30,876 nucleotides of DNA from Hirudo medicinalis (lineage: Eukaryota > Annelida > Clitellata > Hirudinida > Hirudinidae), in assembly GCA_011800805.1 (NCBI GenBank), contig MPNW01000887.1, forward strand, positions 1 through 30,876, written 5' to 3'. The notes under the pieces were generated by a model that did not search any database, was not told the DNA's origin, and saw only the letters and a program-made list of their open reading frames with translations. Position numbers and translations under genes: made by a program. Positions within the stretch are counted from its first letter, which is position 1; every line of letters begins with the position of its first letter. Below are positions 18,510 to 28,216 of the stretch, piece by piece.

Positions 18510-20892
18510 CATGAGACTCGAAAATTCACTTCTCAGTATTGGAATATTAAAGAACGAATATAAAAACAAATGAAACTCGATATTTCAATAGATTTAATCA
18601 GATCACTAGAGACTGGAATATGATTGGCGGAGTTAATTGGGTCACCCGAGGTTGGAATCCAATGAACGGCGAGCATTTGACCCTTAGCTCGACCCGACCC
18701 GATTCTGCGGGGGGAAGCATTTGATTTGGAATTCTGAAGAATCTCATTCTATTATTTTCTCCGAATAATAGTTAAAAGTAATTTAATATTATTTTAACAT
18801 TTTTTTAGAAATTTTTCAGACTTATTCATGAGAGTTATTTTTCTCTTTTAAGGCCTTCAAGGTTGGCTCTTTTTCAAAAGTGGTCCAATCTGGGATTCGA
18901 ACCTCGTAATTCGCGAACAAACAACGACTTGATCCAATTTTCACTTGTTTTCTGATGACTTCATTACAAAAGCACTGCACGCTGTTAATTTGGAAAACAA
19001 GATTTCGTGGATTAAGAGTAGGAAAAGGAAGTAGGAGAAGCGCTAATGAAACAGTTAATTAAGCAGTTAATTAAACAGCTAATTATTACTATCGCTATCA
19101 TGAAAAACCTATGTTTATTTAAATTCGTTGGTGATTTGTCAAACCATTTAACTAGTTATTGAAAGTAGTTTATTTTTTAAAAAGGGGTAATCAAAAACAT
19201 CAATCTATTCATTCCTCGGATGACTCAAAGATGAAACAGTCCAGAAAGTCAACTTTGATCAAAACAGAGTCAGTCTACATATCAATCAACTCCATCTGTG
19301 GAGACACGGAAGTTCATGGAAGACGGTAAATAAAGATGGAGACGTTTGATAAGCAGCGGAAAATAAAAGAAATGAGATAAGAAAGCTGTTGTTTAGCACA
19401 ATTTGTGTCCTTCAAGAATGTCATCCAAGCTGAAAACTTGAATTAGAATTATTCCCAGTATTTACGGATGATAATATTTATCGTTATTGCAACAAAAGTG
19501 AAGTGGCTGTGCAATTATGAATAATCAATGTTTTATTTTCTACGATTAGGAATGCCAGGCCTCCGTTTACGATCCTAAATGTTTCAGAATAAGTCGTCAA
19601 TCAGAATAAAAAAGGGACATTTCCAACTAGCATTGCCGGGTTATGACGACTGAATAAAAGCTTTCTAATGGATCGACCTCCCAACGACTGAAATCACGCC
19701 GGAAATGGCGAGACTGGAAAACGAATCAGCTCGACACATCCTGGAAAGAAAAATGGAGGTTCCGTCGATTAGGTGATCACCTGCTTTCTCGGTCTGTGAT
19801 AGATTGGCTCGTTGCAACTTGTCCGAACGGAAAAGAGGGGAAATGGCTTTGTAAGATGGAAGTTTATTCCTACAAAGGGGCGCAATTTATCGGAGATGCA
19901 ATTTCGTAAAAGTCGAGGAAGAGAAAAATGCCAAAAAAAAAAATGAAATGAGCAGAAATCAAATAGATCAGTTTGTCGAATGCCGAGAGCAAACTCGGTC
20001 CTGTCACAATATTAGAAGCAGTTCGTGTTTGGGAATGTGATTGAGAAACATTAAAAATGTTACTGGAAAAATAAAATCAACAAAGCTACTTCTGTAAAAT
20101 TCATTTACTCCACTTTTAATATAAAATTAATAACTCCAAATTGTGAGAACTTCCTTACAAAAAAGTATTTGCTAAACTCTCCGAAAGAAGTTCAGCGAAT
20201 CCAGTCATCAATCTTAAACTGTGCGGTAGGTCGTTTGTTTTACACCTGAAATTTTTCCCCAGACACAAAACATTCCACAAATTCTTTTAAATCGCTTTAA
20301 AAGTAATACTTTAACCAACTAATTAAAACGGATTATCTGGCCGTTTTCTTGGATTTTGTTTCTCTAAAATCCCGAGCAGAGGTTAAAAACTGGGATTTTG
20401 AAATGAGGTTTTTGAACGACGTGAGTGGAGATAATAAGTAAAAACGGACAGAGAATCTTCTCGTCAGAATTGTTTGCTATCGTGGAAGATTCTGTGTGGT
20501 ACTTTTAAATATTTGCTAACACACGAATGTTGCTTTGTAAACATCGACAGCTCCTCTCATTCTGTCCTGACGTTTTACGTGCTTCTCGACCACTACAAAG
20601 TTGGCGAATATAGTTTTCTTTTCTTCAATTGTTAGTGTTTTGAGGACATAGTGAGAATAAATAAATGCAATTATTTATCTAGTTATCTTAAAAACAAACC
20701 AATGGCTACTTACATGCAAGTGGAAAATATAAATAAGAAAGATTGTTTAACACAATTAAACAATTGAATTGTCCAGGAATCAAACGTTAGAAGCAGTTAC
20801 AAGCATCACTAAATGTTTTATTATGAGAATACTAACGTGATTTTTATTCAAATGCCAGTAAAATTTTAAAATCAGTGTTCTTTGCACTAGAA
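18510..20892. other. 2.4 kb without a supported gene
   Basis: Mixed AT-rich DNA. It holds a tRNA-like fragment (18885-18935) and the first copy of a 19-bp motif (20212-20230) that recurs at 21070-21088. The right end is the likely 5' flank of DECR2. Confidence 0.5.
18885..18935 (-). repeat. tRNA-like fragment (SINE-like)
   Basis: The minus strand has GAGGTTCGAATCCCAG, a strong B-box at about 18891-18904, without convincing remaining arms. Confidence 0.4.
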
Positions 20893-23302
20893 ATGGCAAG
20901 AGGTTACAGCTCAAAAGAGGAATGCATCAAGGACTACAAACCACTTTTCACCAATGACCTTTTGAAGTGATTCCTGATATCATTCATGAGTCTTTGCAAT
21001 TGCAATATATTTTATTTGCTTTTAATTAAAAGTGTGCCCCATGAAGTTGCAAAAATGTTAGTCGGCCGGTCTTAAACCGTGCGGTAGGCCTGTTTAAAAT
21101 GGAATTTACTTTTTATTTTACAACTAAAGAGTTGGTTTCATGTTGCTTGGACATAACAAGAATCCAAAATTCACCAGGAAGCTTCTGAATTATTTACATT
21201 AATTTCCCAGGGGCAAGGTTGCCGTGGTGACTGGGGGAGGCACAAGCATCGGATTTACAATCACAGAATTATTCATGAGGTCGTCTCATTAATATTTACG
21301 TCAGTGCACACGTTTAAATGCAACATGCATGCCGACATTAATGTGCCTTACATTGAAGCTGCTTTGCCTTGTCGCAGCTAAAATACCTGCCACTATGCAA
21401 AGGTATTCCAAAGCAATGATGGTTTTACAGCACCAGCAATTTTTACATTTAAATTAATAATTTTGTAGAATTCTAATTATAATAATTAAAATTAATAACA
21501 TAATTGACTACAATTAGTTAGAATTAACCACAATAATTAATCACAAATAATTAACATAATTGATTAAAATTAACTTCAATGAATATTTATATTTAACTGT
21601 AACAATCATAAATGTATCATCAATTAACATAATTAATTGTAACATTCTAATTAATAATCATAACGTCGCTGACGGCAATAAGCATTTGCTTATTTACCAT
21701 GCATTTCGGTACCTGTCGATTTGACTGACCACTCTTCCAAAAGGCACGGATGCGACGCTGCCATCATCAGTCGCAACCTGGAAAAGCTCAAAAGTCGTCG
21801 GAAATCCTCGAAAGGTCAACAGGAAGGTCTTGCCTCGCTCACAGTGCAGACGTCAGGAAGGTGAGCATTGAATGTCGAGGACGTATTTAATGTTGGCAAC
21901 GACGTCAATCCCGTTTAATGTCGTAAAATAATTATTTTCAACGTGATATTATTGATTTAGTTTCATCATCCAGATGAACTTTTTTCTGAAGTTTTACGAT
22001 GAAATGAAATTTTGTCAGCCAGAGGAGCTGTCAAAGGCATTCGACGCTGTACTGGAGAAGTACAAGAGGATCGACATCGTCGTCAACAGTGAGTTTTGAA
22101 CTCTGAGAGTTCGAACCAAGCAGGAGACAACTCTTAACTGTTGGGTCGCTCCATCGCCACGTTCACGACATTTCCTTGATTTGTAAACTTTAAATATTTA
22201 AGAACTTAAATTAACAATTAAGTTTTAAATTTATGCGGAATTGGCTCAACGCATTTACTGTCAAGATCTAATTATCTTATTATTATTATTACTATTATTA
22301 TTATTATTATTACTATTATTATTATTATTATTATCATCATCATTATCTTTAATTCCATTACCAGATGCAGCAGGCAACTTTATCTGTCCATTCCCCTCGA
22401 TGTCTTTCAATGCATTCAAAACTGTCCTTGAAATTGACACCATTGGATGTTTCAACGTCAGCAAAACGGCATTCGACAAGTACCTCAAGGTTCTCACATT
22501 AACCACATTCTTGTTCAATCGCTAGAGTTTCATAGAGTGATTTAGTTTTCCGACATTAATCTCACTCTTATTTGATAACTGTTTTTACAATTATTCAGGT
22601 AAAACATTACCAGCTTAAGTTTACAAATTCCTAAAATTTAGTTAAGTAAAGAAATCATGTGCTTACAATTTCATCCCTGAAGGACCACGGTGGGGTCATC
22701 CTGAATATCAGTGCCACCCTCCAGTACAATGGACAAGTTTTCCAGACCCATGCTGGGTCTGCGAAGGCTGCCATAGGTTTGTAAAGATGGCAGAATTTTA
22801 TTTAATTCGATTAATATTACGACGGATCTTAGAATTGGAGCACATCGGAATTAAGATATTTTCAAAAATCCGCTAAAAACCCAAAAACCTTTATTTCAAT
22901 AATTATACAAAATTACATTCAGATGCCATGACAAAACACCTGGCAGCCGAACTGGGTCAGTTCAACATCAGGGTCGTGGGGATTGCACCAGGCCCGATCA
23001 AGGACACAGTGGGCTTCTCTAAACTAGGTCGGTGTGGCAGAATATTAAAATTTGAACTAAGCATTAATATTACAATTATTCAACAAGGCGGAGATGTTTT
23101 ACATGATCTGCTCAAGGACAATATTCCCCTGATGAGGATGGGGACAAAGCAAGAGCTCGCCCAGGCTGCTCTGTTCCTCGTGAGCGACGCATCTTCCTTC
23201 GTGACCGGCCACACCCTGGTCGTCGACGGGGGAGCTTGGCTCAGCCCGATGAACAGCTTGAAGCAGAACCTCAAACTCTTTGAGAAGATGAGCAGGTTGT
23301 GA
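20893..23302 (+). CDS. DECR2: peroxisomal 2,4-dienoyl-CoA reductase, 8 exons, frameshift in exon 3
   Basis: Exons by splice signals and phase: 20893-20966, 21211-21279, 21744-21860, 22019-22088, 22365-22489, 22683-22776, 22923-23027, 23088-23302. The product is a short-chain dehydrogenase/reductase that reduces 2,4-dienoyl-CoA with NADPH so that unsaturated fatty acids can finish peroxisomal beta-oxidation. Evidence: CIKDYKPLF at the N-terminus, the TGGGTSIG cofactor loop (residues 32-39), [55 protein letters not shown] without the classical SDR tyrosine as in this subfamily, [20 protein letters not shown], and a C-terminal SRL, a peroxisomal PTS1 signal. About 289 residues, close to the usual 292. 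The exons sum to 869 nt, one short of a multiple of three. The frame changes in exon 3 between EKL and [10 protein letters not shown] at 21787-21795 (an AAAAG run). This is either a sequence error or a disabling deletion. The usual second Gly of TGGGSGIG is Ser here. Confidence 0.9.
21070..21088 (+). repeat. second copy of a 19-bp dispersed motif
   Basis: TCTTAAACYGTGCGGTAGG occurs at 20212-20230 and here, within DECR2 intron 1, in the same orientation with one mismatch. The origin is unknown. Confidence 0.7.
22276..22343. repeat. TTA/ATC microsatellite in DECR2 intron 4
   Basis: TTA triplets with CTA interruptions then ATC, ending about 20 bp before the exon 5 acceptor, where the polypyrimidine tract should lie. 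Confidence 0.9.
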
Positions 23303-23858
23303 TCGACAAAGTGCAAAACCACAGAAATCAGCAACAATGTTTATTACAAAGAGTATCATTAGATTTATGTACAAGTACATTTTACGAAGCCATCTTCCGT
23401 TCAAAGAGTTGCCCAGATTGGTTCTTCGCAAGTGCCACACAAATTCCTCGATTTTAAGCTCTGCAATCATTCGAGCACAACGAGTCTCCTTGATTTTGCA
23501 TTCTAAAAGACTCACAACTACTTAAAAAAGCGATTGACAGAAGACACGAAACAAACAAACAAACAACAACAAATAACATACATTCTGCTTTTCATTTTCA
23601 AAATCCTAAGTAAGGCAAGCAGAGCTAACATTCATCCTTCAGACAAGACAAAGCAACCAAAATTCAAAAACCATTTACAGCACAAACGATGACATCTTGT
23701 CGTCAAAAGCCCGGGGAATATTTTCGTCGTCAAAACTTTTCCAAACATTTCACATTTTATATACTCACTGCTCAATCAAAACAGATATTAACAAAGGTTA
23801 CTGCGATTGGTCACTCACTGCTACATAATTAGCTATCCTGACCAATGGCGCTGGGGCA
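23303..23858. other. shared 3' flank of DECR2 and POLR3D
   Basis: 556 bp between two converging stop codons, with no further gene. TTTATT at 23340-23345 is AATAAA on the minus strand and would give POLR3D a 3' UTR of about 515 nt ending near the DECR2 stop. I see no AATAAA on the plus strand, so DECR2 probably uses a variant signal. Confidence 0.5.
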
Positions 23859-24501
23859 TCATTTAGAGCCTTCTCCGCCCTGGTTGTTTAAGGTCATGCC
23901 GTTGTATTCTTTCAATATGAGAGACATCAGGTCGGGGCTGAAGTCGAGCCAGTGTTTGACCTGCCCGAAGTTGATGAACTCCGGGGGATTGAGCCGGGTG
24001 TCGAGCATTGCAGCCTCCTGAAACAGAACGTCGTAGGATCGTCATCGAGGTTTTAGGCAAACAGTGGCAAGTTGTGAGGTTTTGATCTGAGTTAAACGGG
24101 TCTTGACAAACACTCATCAAGCTACTTCTTGCTACATCTCGTGTATGATTAACGTTGAAATGGTATTGTTGGCGTTACAATCGGTCACAAAAATACAATG
24201 TCTTCGTCGAACGATCGTCCGGTCCGAACTCTGTAACTGACCTGGTAGCACTGCGTCGTCCCCCCTTTACCGGTCAGCACGTTCTCCCCCAGGACTAGCT
24301 CCACCTTTCCAGACTTCCGAAACCTCAGTTTCCCGATGAAACCCTCTGAGAAGTTTGACAGCGACCCGACCTCCTTTGTGGGATGGACAAATCACGGCAA
24401 TTAATGGTTTAACCCAGTTGTTAATAATCTTATAATAATAATAATATATAATATAATAATCTTATAATAATGTTAATAAACTATATGATGTAGTTAGTTA
24501 C

Positions 24502-24533
<32 letters not shown>

Positions 24534-26728
24534 GTTACAATAATTTACAAGTTACAATAGTCGATGTTGCAGCTCATAGCATGTGATCATACCTCTGCAT
24601 TTTCTTCTGAGGCCGCAGGGGCAGCGGGAGTCGTATTCGTTTGTCTGCCGTGGGGGGCCGCGTCCTTCTTCTGCTGGGGGAAGCCCGGCAGTTTGTTGGG
24701 GAGGGTGACAAAGTAAATGGTCTCCGGGTGCAGTCCACCTGATCGGGCGAACGAACAACGTTATTAGAATTTGCCATTTATATTAATACAAATGAATGAC
24801 ATGATCAGGAGGAGTTCTTGAATGTTAATAATGCATTAATTATGCATTAATTATGCAGAATTAGCATTATTTTAAGGACTGAAGTCTGATCGATGATTCG
24901 CCATCGATTCACGACAACCTACGAAAACGTGCCGCCCCGCAAGGGGTAAAAAAAATAATAAAATAAATAAATAATAATTATATTGATGAAGATAAATTTA
25001 TGCTGCACCAGAAGAACTTATAATAAATTGCAGAATTATTGAATAAATTGAATAAAATTTGTGAGAAACAAACTTTTGCCTTCAGAGAGGTGTGAGTGGG
25101 TCGGGGTTTTCTGGACTGCAAAACATTAACGAGAACATTTACCATCAGACGACATCGCATTTTACTGAATGTCACGACAACAGAAACTTCTATTGCTCGT
25201 GTTTCAGTCGACATCCATCTGTCATCATTAGCTAGGACATGATAAAGATGGTGGTGATAATTACCTCTTGTTTGGTACTTTTGTTTTGGAGGCAGAGCAA
25301 GAGGGTTCATAGTTGGAATTGGTTCCTCATTTTTGGGAATGCTCAGCATCTGCAGGTGGACGACAAGAGGAATCAACAAAGATGCAAATAAAACATTTGA
25401 GGCAAACATGTTTGAAACACGAATGACAGACAAATCTCTTAACAGGCAAAAGCAGCCAGTCGACATCGACGACAGTGTCGTCACAGGATCGTTATCACAG
25501 GACTGCGATGAACAATGAGATGTTGTTTTGATGATGATAAATGCACGTCATCCACTCACAAAGAACTCATCCCTAAGAGTTGATTCTTCCATGTAATCCA
25601 GGCTCTCCTCGGCCTCCTTCTGACTCGTGACCGATCCGATCACCTGCTCGTCCTTGGCCCTTCGAGGACCGGCAGAAAAACTGGGGGTGATGACTGTCAA
25701 GAACCGTCAGACGTTGTTTGTACATTGCAGTTAAATGTCAGGCTATTTTTACTATCAATGTTATTAATGTAAGTAATTAATATGCCATTATTATGTGTCA
25801 AGTTAGATTGATATTCAAACAACGACATGTTTCTTTCCAACTCTTTCTTGGAGTTCTAGTCAAAATTGTCAGGTTTTGTTGTTGTTGTTATTAAAAATAT
25901 TATTATTGTGTTACACAGACATTATTATTATTATTATTATTATTGTTATCATTATTGTTGTTGTTGTTGTTAGCTTCACCATCGTTATCATCATCTTACT
26001 TCTTTCCTTCTTGCTGTTGAGAGCCCACTCTTTCAATGTGGCTTCGAGGGTCGACTTGGTCTGAATGAGGTTGGCCGAACTTCGACCTCTCCCTCTCCCC
26101 CTGTTGTTGTGGTGACCCCGGTCTGACCTGTGATCTTCTGATCTGCGATGCTTCTTGATTGGGGGTGAAAAGTTGTGGTTGTTTTCAACTGGGGTACTGA
26201 CCTCCCTAAAAAGGCCAAAAAGGTCTTATTAATATGCTCTTTTAATTGCTGGTATTATTATTCCATATATCATATTTAAGATACTTTTATATATATAAAA
26301 ATTATTATTAATAATATTATTCAAATGCATTTGCAGTACTACAGCCTAAATACATCAAAAAAATACATAACATTAAAATGTTCATTAAAAATTAATATAT
26401 TCAGAAGATTGACCAACGTGTTTGAGGCTGACGGAATGATTGGCACAAACTTCCTTTTTATGGCTCCTCCCCTCGTCAGACCCCGACCTCCCAGGGTCAG
26501 GTCCCTTGGACCCTTCAGGGTCGCAAGTCTAAAACTGAACATGATTTGTAAAGAAAATTAGTTGTAATTAGTCGTTTCATCAGAAAATACTTTTTAAGCA
26601 AAACATGTTAAAATATGGAAACTAATGTCTTTGAATAAAAAGTTTAAAGAGATGTGTTGGAACTGTTGAGTGAGGAAAATGCATTACTTCGTCATCGGCG
26701 ACGGCGCCCCCTTGTCTGCGGAAGCCAT
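23859..26728 (-). CDS. POLR3D: DNA-directed RNA polymerase III subunit RPC4, 8 exons
   Basis: Exons in transcript order (minus strand): 26728-26688, 26528-26418, 26205-26000, 25693-25560, 25349-25265, 24738-24593, 24373-24242, 24017-23859. All junctions are GT..AG and the phases close to 338 codons including stop (337 residues; human RPC4 is about 398). RPC4 pairs with RPC5 as the TFIIF-like module of RNA polymerase III, acting in initiation, termination and reinitiation on tRNA and 5S genes in the nucleus. Evidence: the conserved N-terminal RDLTLGG (22-28) followed by a basic KRKF stretch; RGRGRGR (86-92) followed by LIQTKS; the acidic linker; the LPNKLPGF strand (205-212); and the C-terminal dimerisation region with SEGFIGKLRFRKSGKVELVLG (from 250) and FGQVKHWLDFSPDLMSLI. 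The start gives MASADKGAP and phase 2 into exon 2. The 41-bp first exon is short. Introns carry AAT, TTA and TTG microsatellites. Confidence 0.93.
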
Positions 26729-28216
26729 GAAAAATCTGGAAGAATTTTATTTGGAACTGTAGGAAAATAACAAGCATCCGTACAATAACAATTGTAATGA
26801 CTAATAAACGAATAAGGCAAGACGAGTAATGGAGGTGGAAGAATAAGTAAGAAATAACACAATTCCACAATAACAATCATGAATTCTACGATGGCAATCT
26901 GGAAGTAAGTAGTGCTTGTTTCAATTTTCCATAAAAAGTTTGTAGAATCTGATGAAAAGCACTTGAGATATCACTGCAATTAAAATTATCCAATCACTTG
27001 GTTCATCCAGTCTGCCTCCCATGGTAGGAATTAAATATTAATTTGACATAATAATGCCTTGAAAAGCCCGTTTTACAACAAAAGAGGTTGTTGATGTTAG
27101 AAAATAATTAGTGTATGTCTCATCAGTTTTGGTTTCACTTGACGACCTCAAATGATCATATTGCATCATGACATGAATGCAGGCCAGGGTGCCAAATAGA
27201 ATTGCATACAAAGTCACACAGATGAGAGGAAAACATATAGCACGTGGTTTAATGTGTTTAACTGCGAAAAGCTCGCCAATTAATAGCTGCGACAGACGAA
27301 TGTGAGTATCCTACATAACATTAAATCACTCTCAGATTAATCAGCGTGCAGCTCAGACTGAAAACATAGCGTTTTAAAACAACCAAAGCGATAAAAACAA
27401 GACAATCAATTTGAACATAAAAATCAGAAGCATTAAATTGCTGCAAGAAAAAATATAAACACAAATTCCTACCTGGGTTATGCGTTTGTCAAGTAAGCAG
27501 TGATCAGTGTATAATTTTCTAAATTAAACACAGCTAAATCAATGTGGTAAACTTTATTTTGATTTTAATTTTCAAGTTAGAAATGAGCAACAACACGCAT
27601 CACGCACTTCTCCCGATTATCGAGCAAAGATTTTAAAAGTGAATCAAGTCATAAACAATGTTCCTTATTTTAAAAATAAAATTAGTTTAAAAATTTAACA
27701 AACAAACGTAATAAACGCTCAATTCATTTAAGATTGCTTTAAGTATCAAAAAGTTTTTAAATGACTGAGGGAGCCTAGCAGTGCTTCCGGGAGAGGAGGC
27801 CTTATAAATCCGCCGTCACGCCTCTACACCACTCTAGACAGAATACCGACCAGACACGATCCACGTTCACCAGGTATGGCGAAGTGGCGTCCAACTCGGG
27901 AAACACAAGTTCAAATTTATATGCGATTTTGACCAAGAGGCAACAAACGAGATTTATTAAATTGTCCAGACATTTAAGCACCTCCACGACAACATTCAAC
28001 ACGTATTCTACAGTATTCAACGACATAACAAACATCGATAGTGATTCAGGACAGATCTTCTATGGTCAGATCAGCATCTGTCGAATATTCTCTGTCGCTA
28101 AACCTAGTCCTTTTACCTTGAAACATTAAAAATTATTATTTCAGCAAACAATAAAATCAACAATTGGTTAATTTAAGCTTTCCTAGACACAATTTTATGT
28201 GCTATCTTAAGCATCA
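26729..28216. other. 1.5 kb between POLR3D and the coiled-coil gene
   Basis: It should contain the POLR3D promoter and 5' UTR near 26730-26900. No TATA box is evident there. A plus-strand promoter-like element lies at 27803. No other gene is supported. Confidence 0.45.
27803..27873 (+). promoter_or_regulatory. candidate plus-strand TATA promoter with short first exon
   Basis: TATAAAT (27803-27809) lies in a locally GC-rich block. About 30 bp downstream is CTCTAGACAG, and a donor-like CACCAG|GTATGG follows at 27873/27874. This could be the start of a plus-strand transcript of unknown product, or a transposon promoter such as an LTR. An open frame continues from here to 28129 without recognisable motifs. 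Confidence 0.3.

Noticed and set aside
18303..18569. Repeated His-Ser-Leu-Thr protein on the minus strand
   Set aside because: It is the translation of a GAGT tetranucleotide array.
19669..19773. A coding-looking stretch (TEITPEMARLENESARHILE) ending at a possible donor
   Set aside because: There is no acceptor after the upstream in-frame stop, no partner exon and no known family, so it is probably chance.
20212..21088. A transposon bounded by the two 19-bp motifs
   Set aside because: The copies are direct rather than inverted, no target duplication is visible, and the interval contains DECR2 exon 1.
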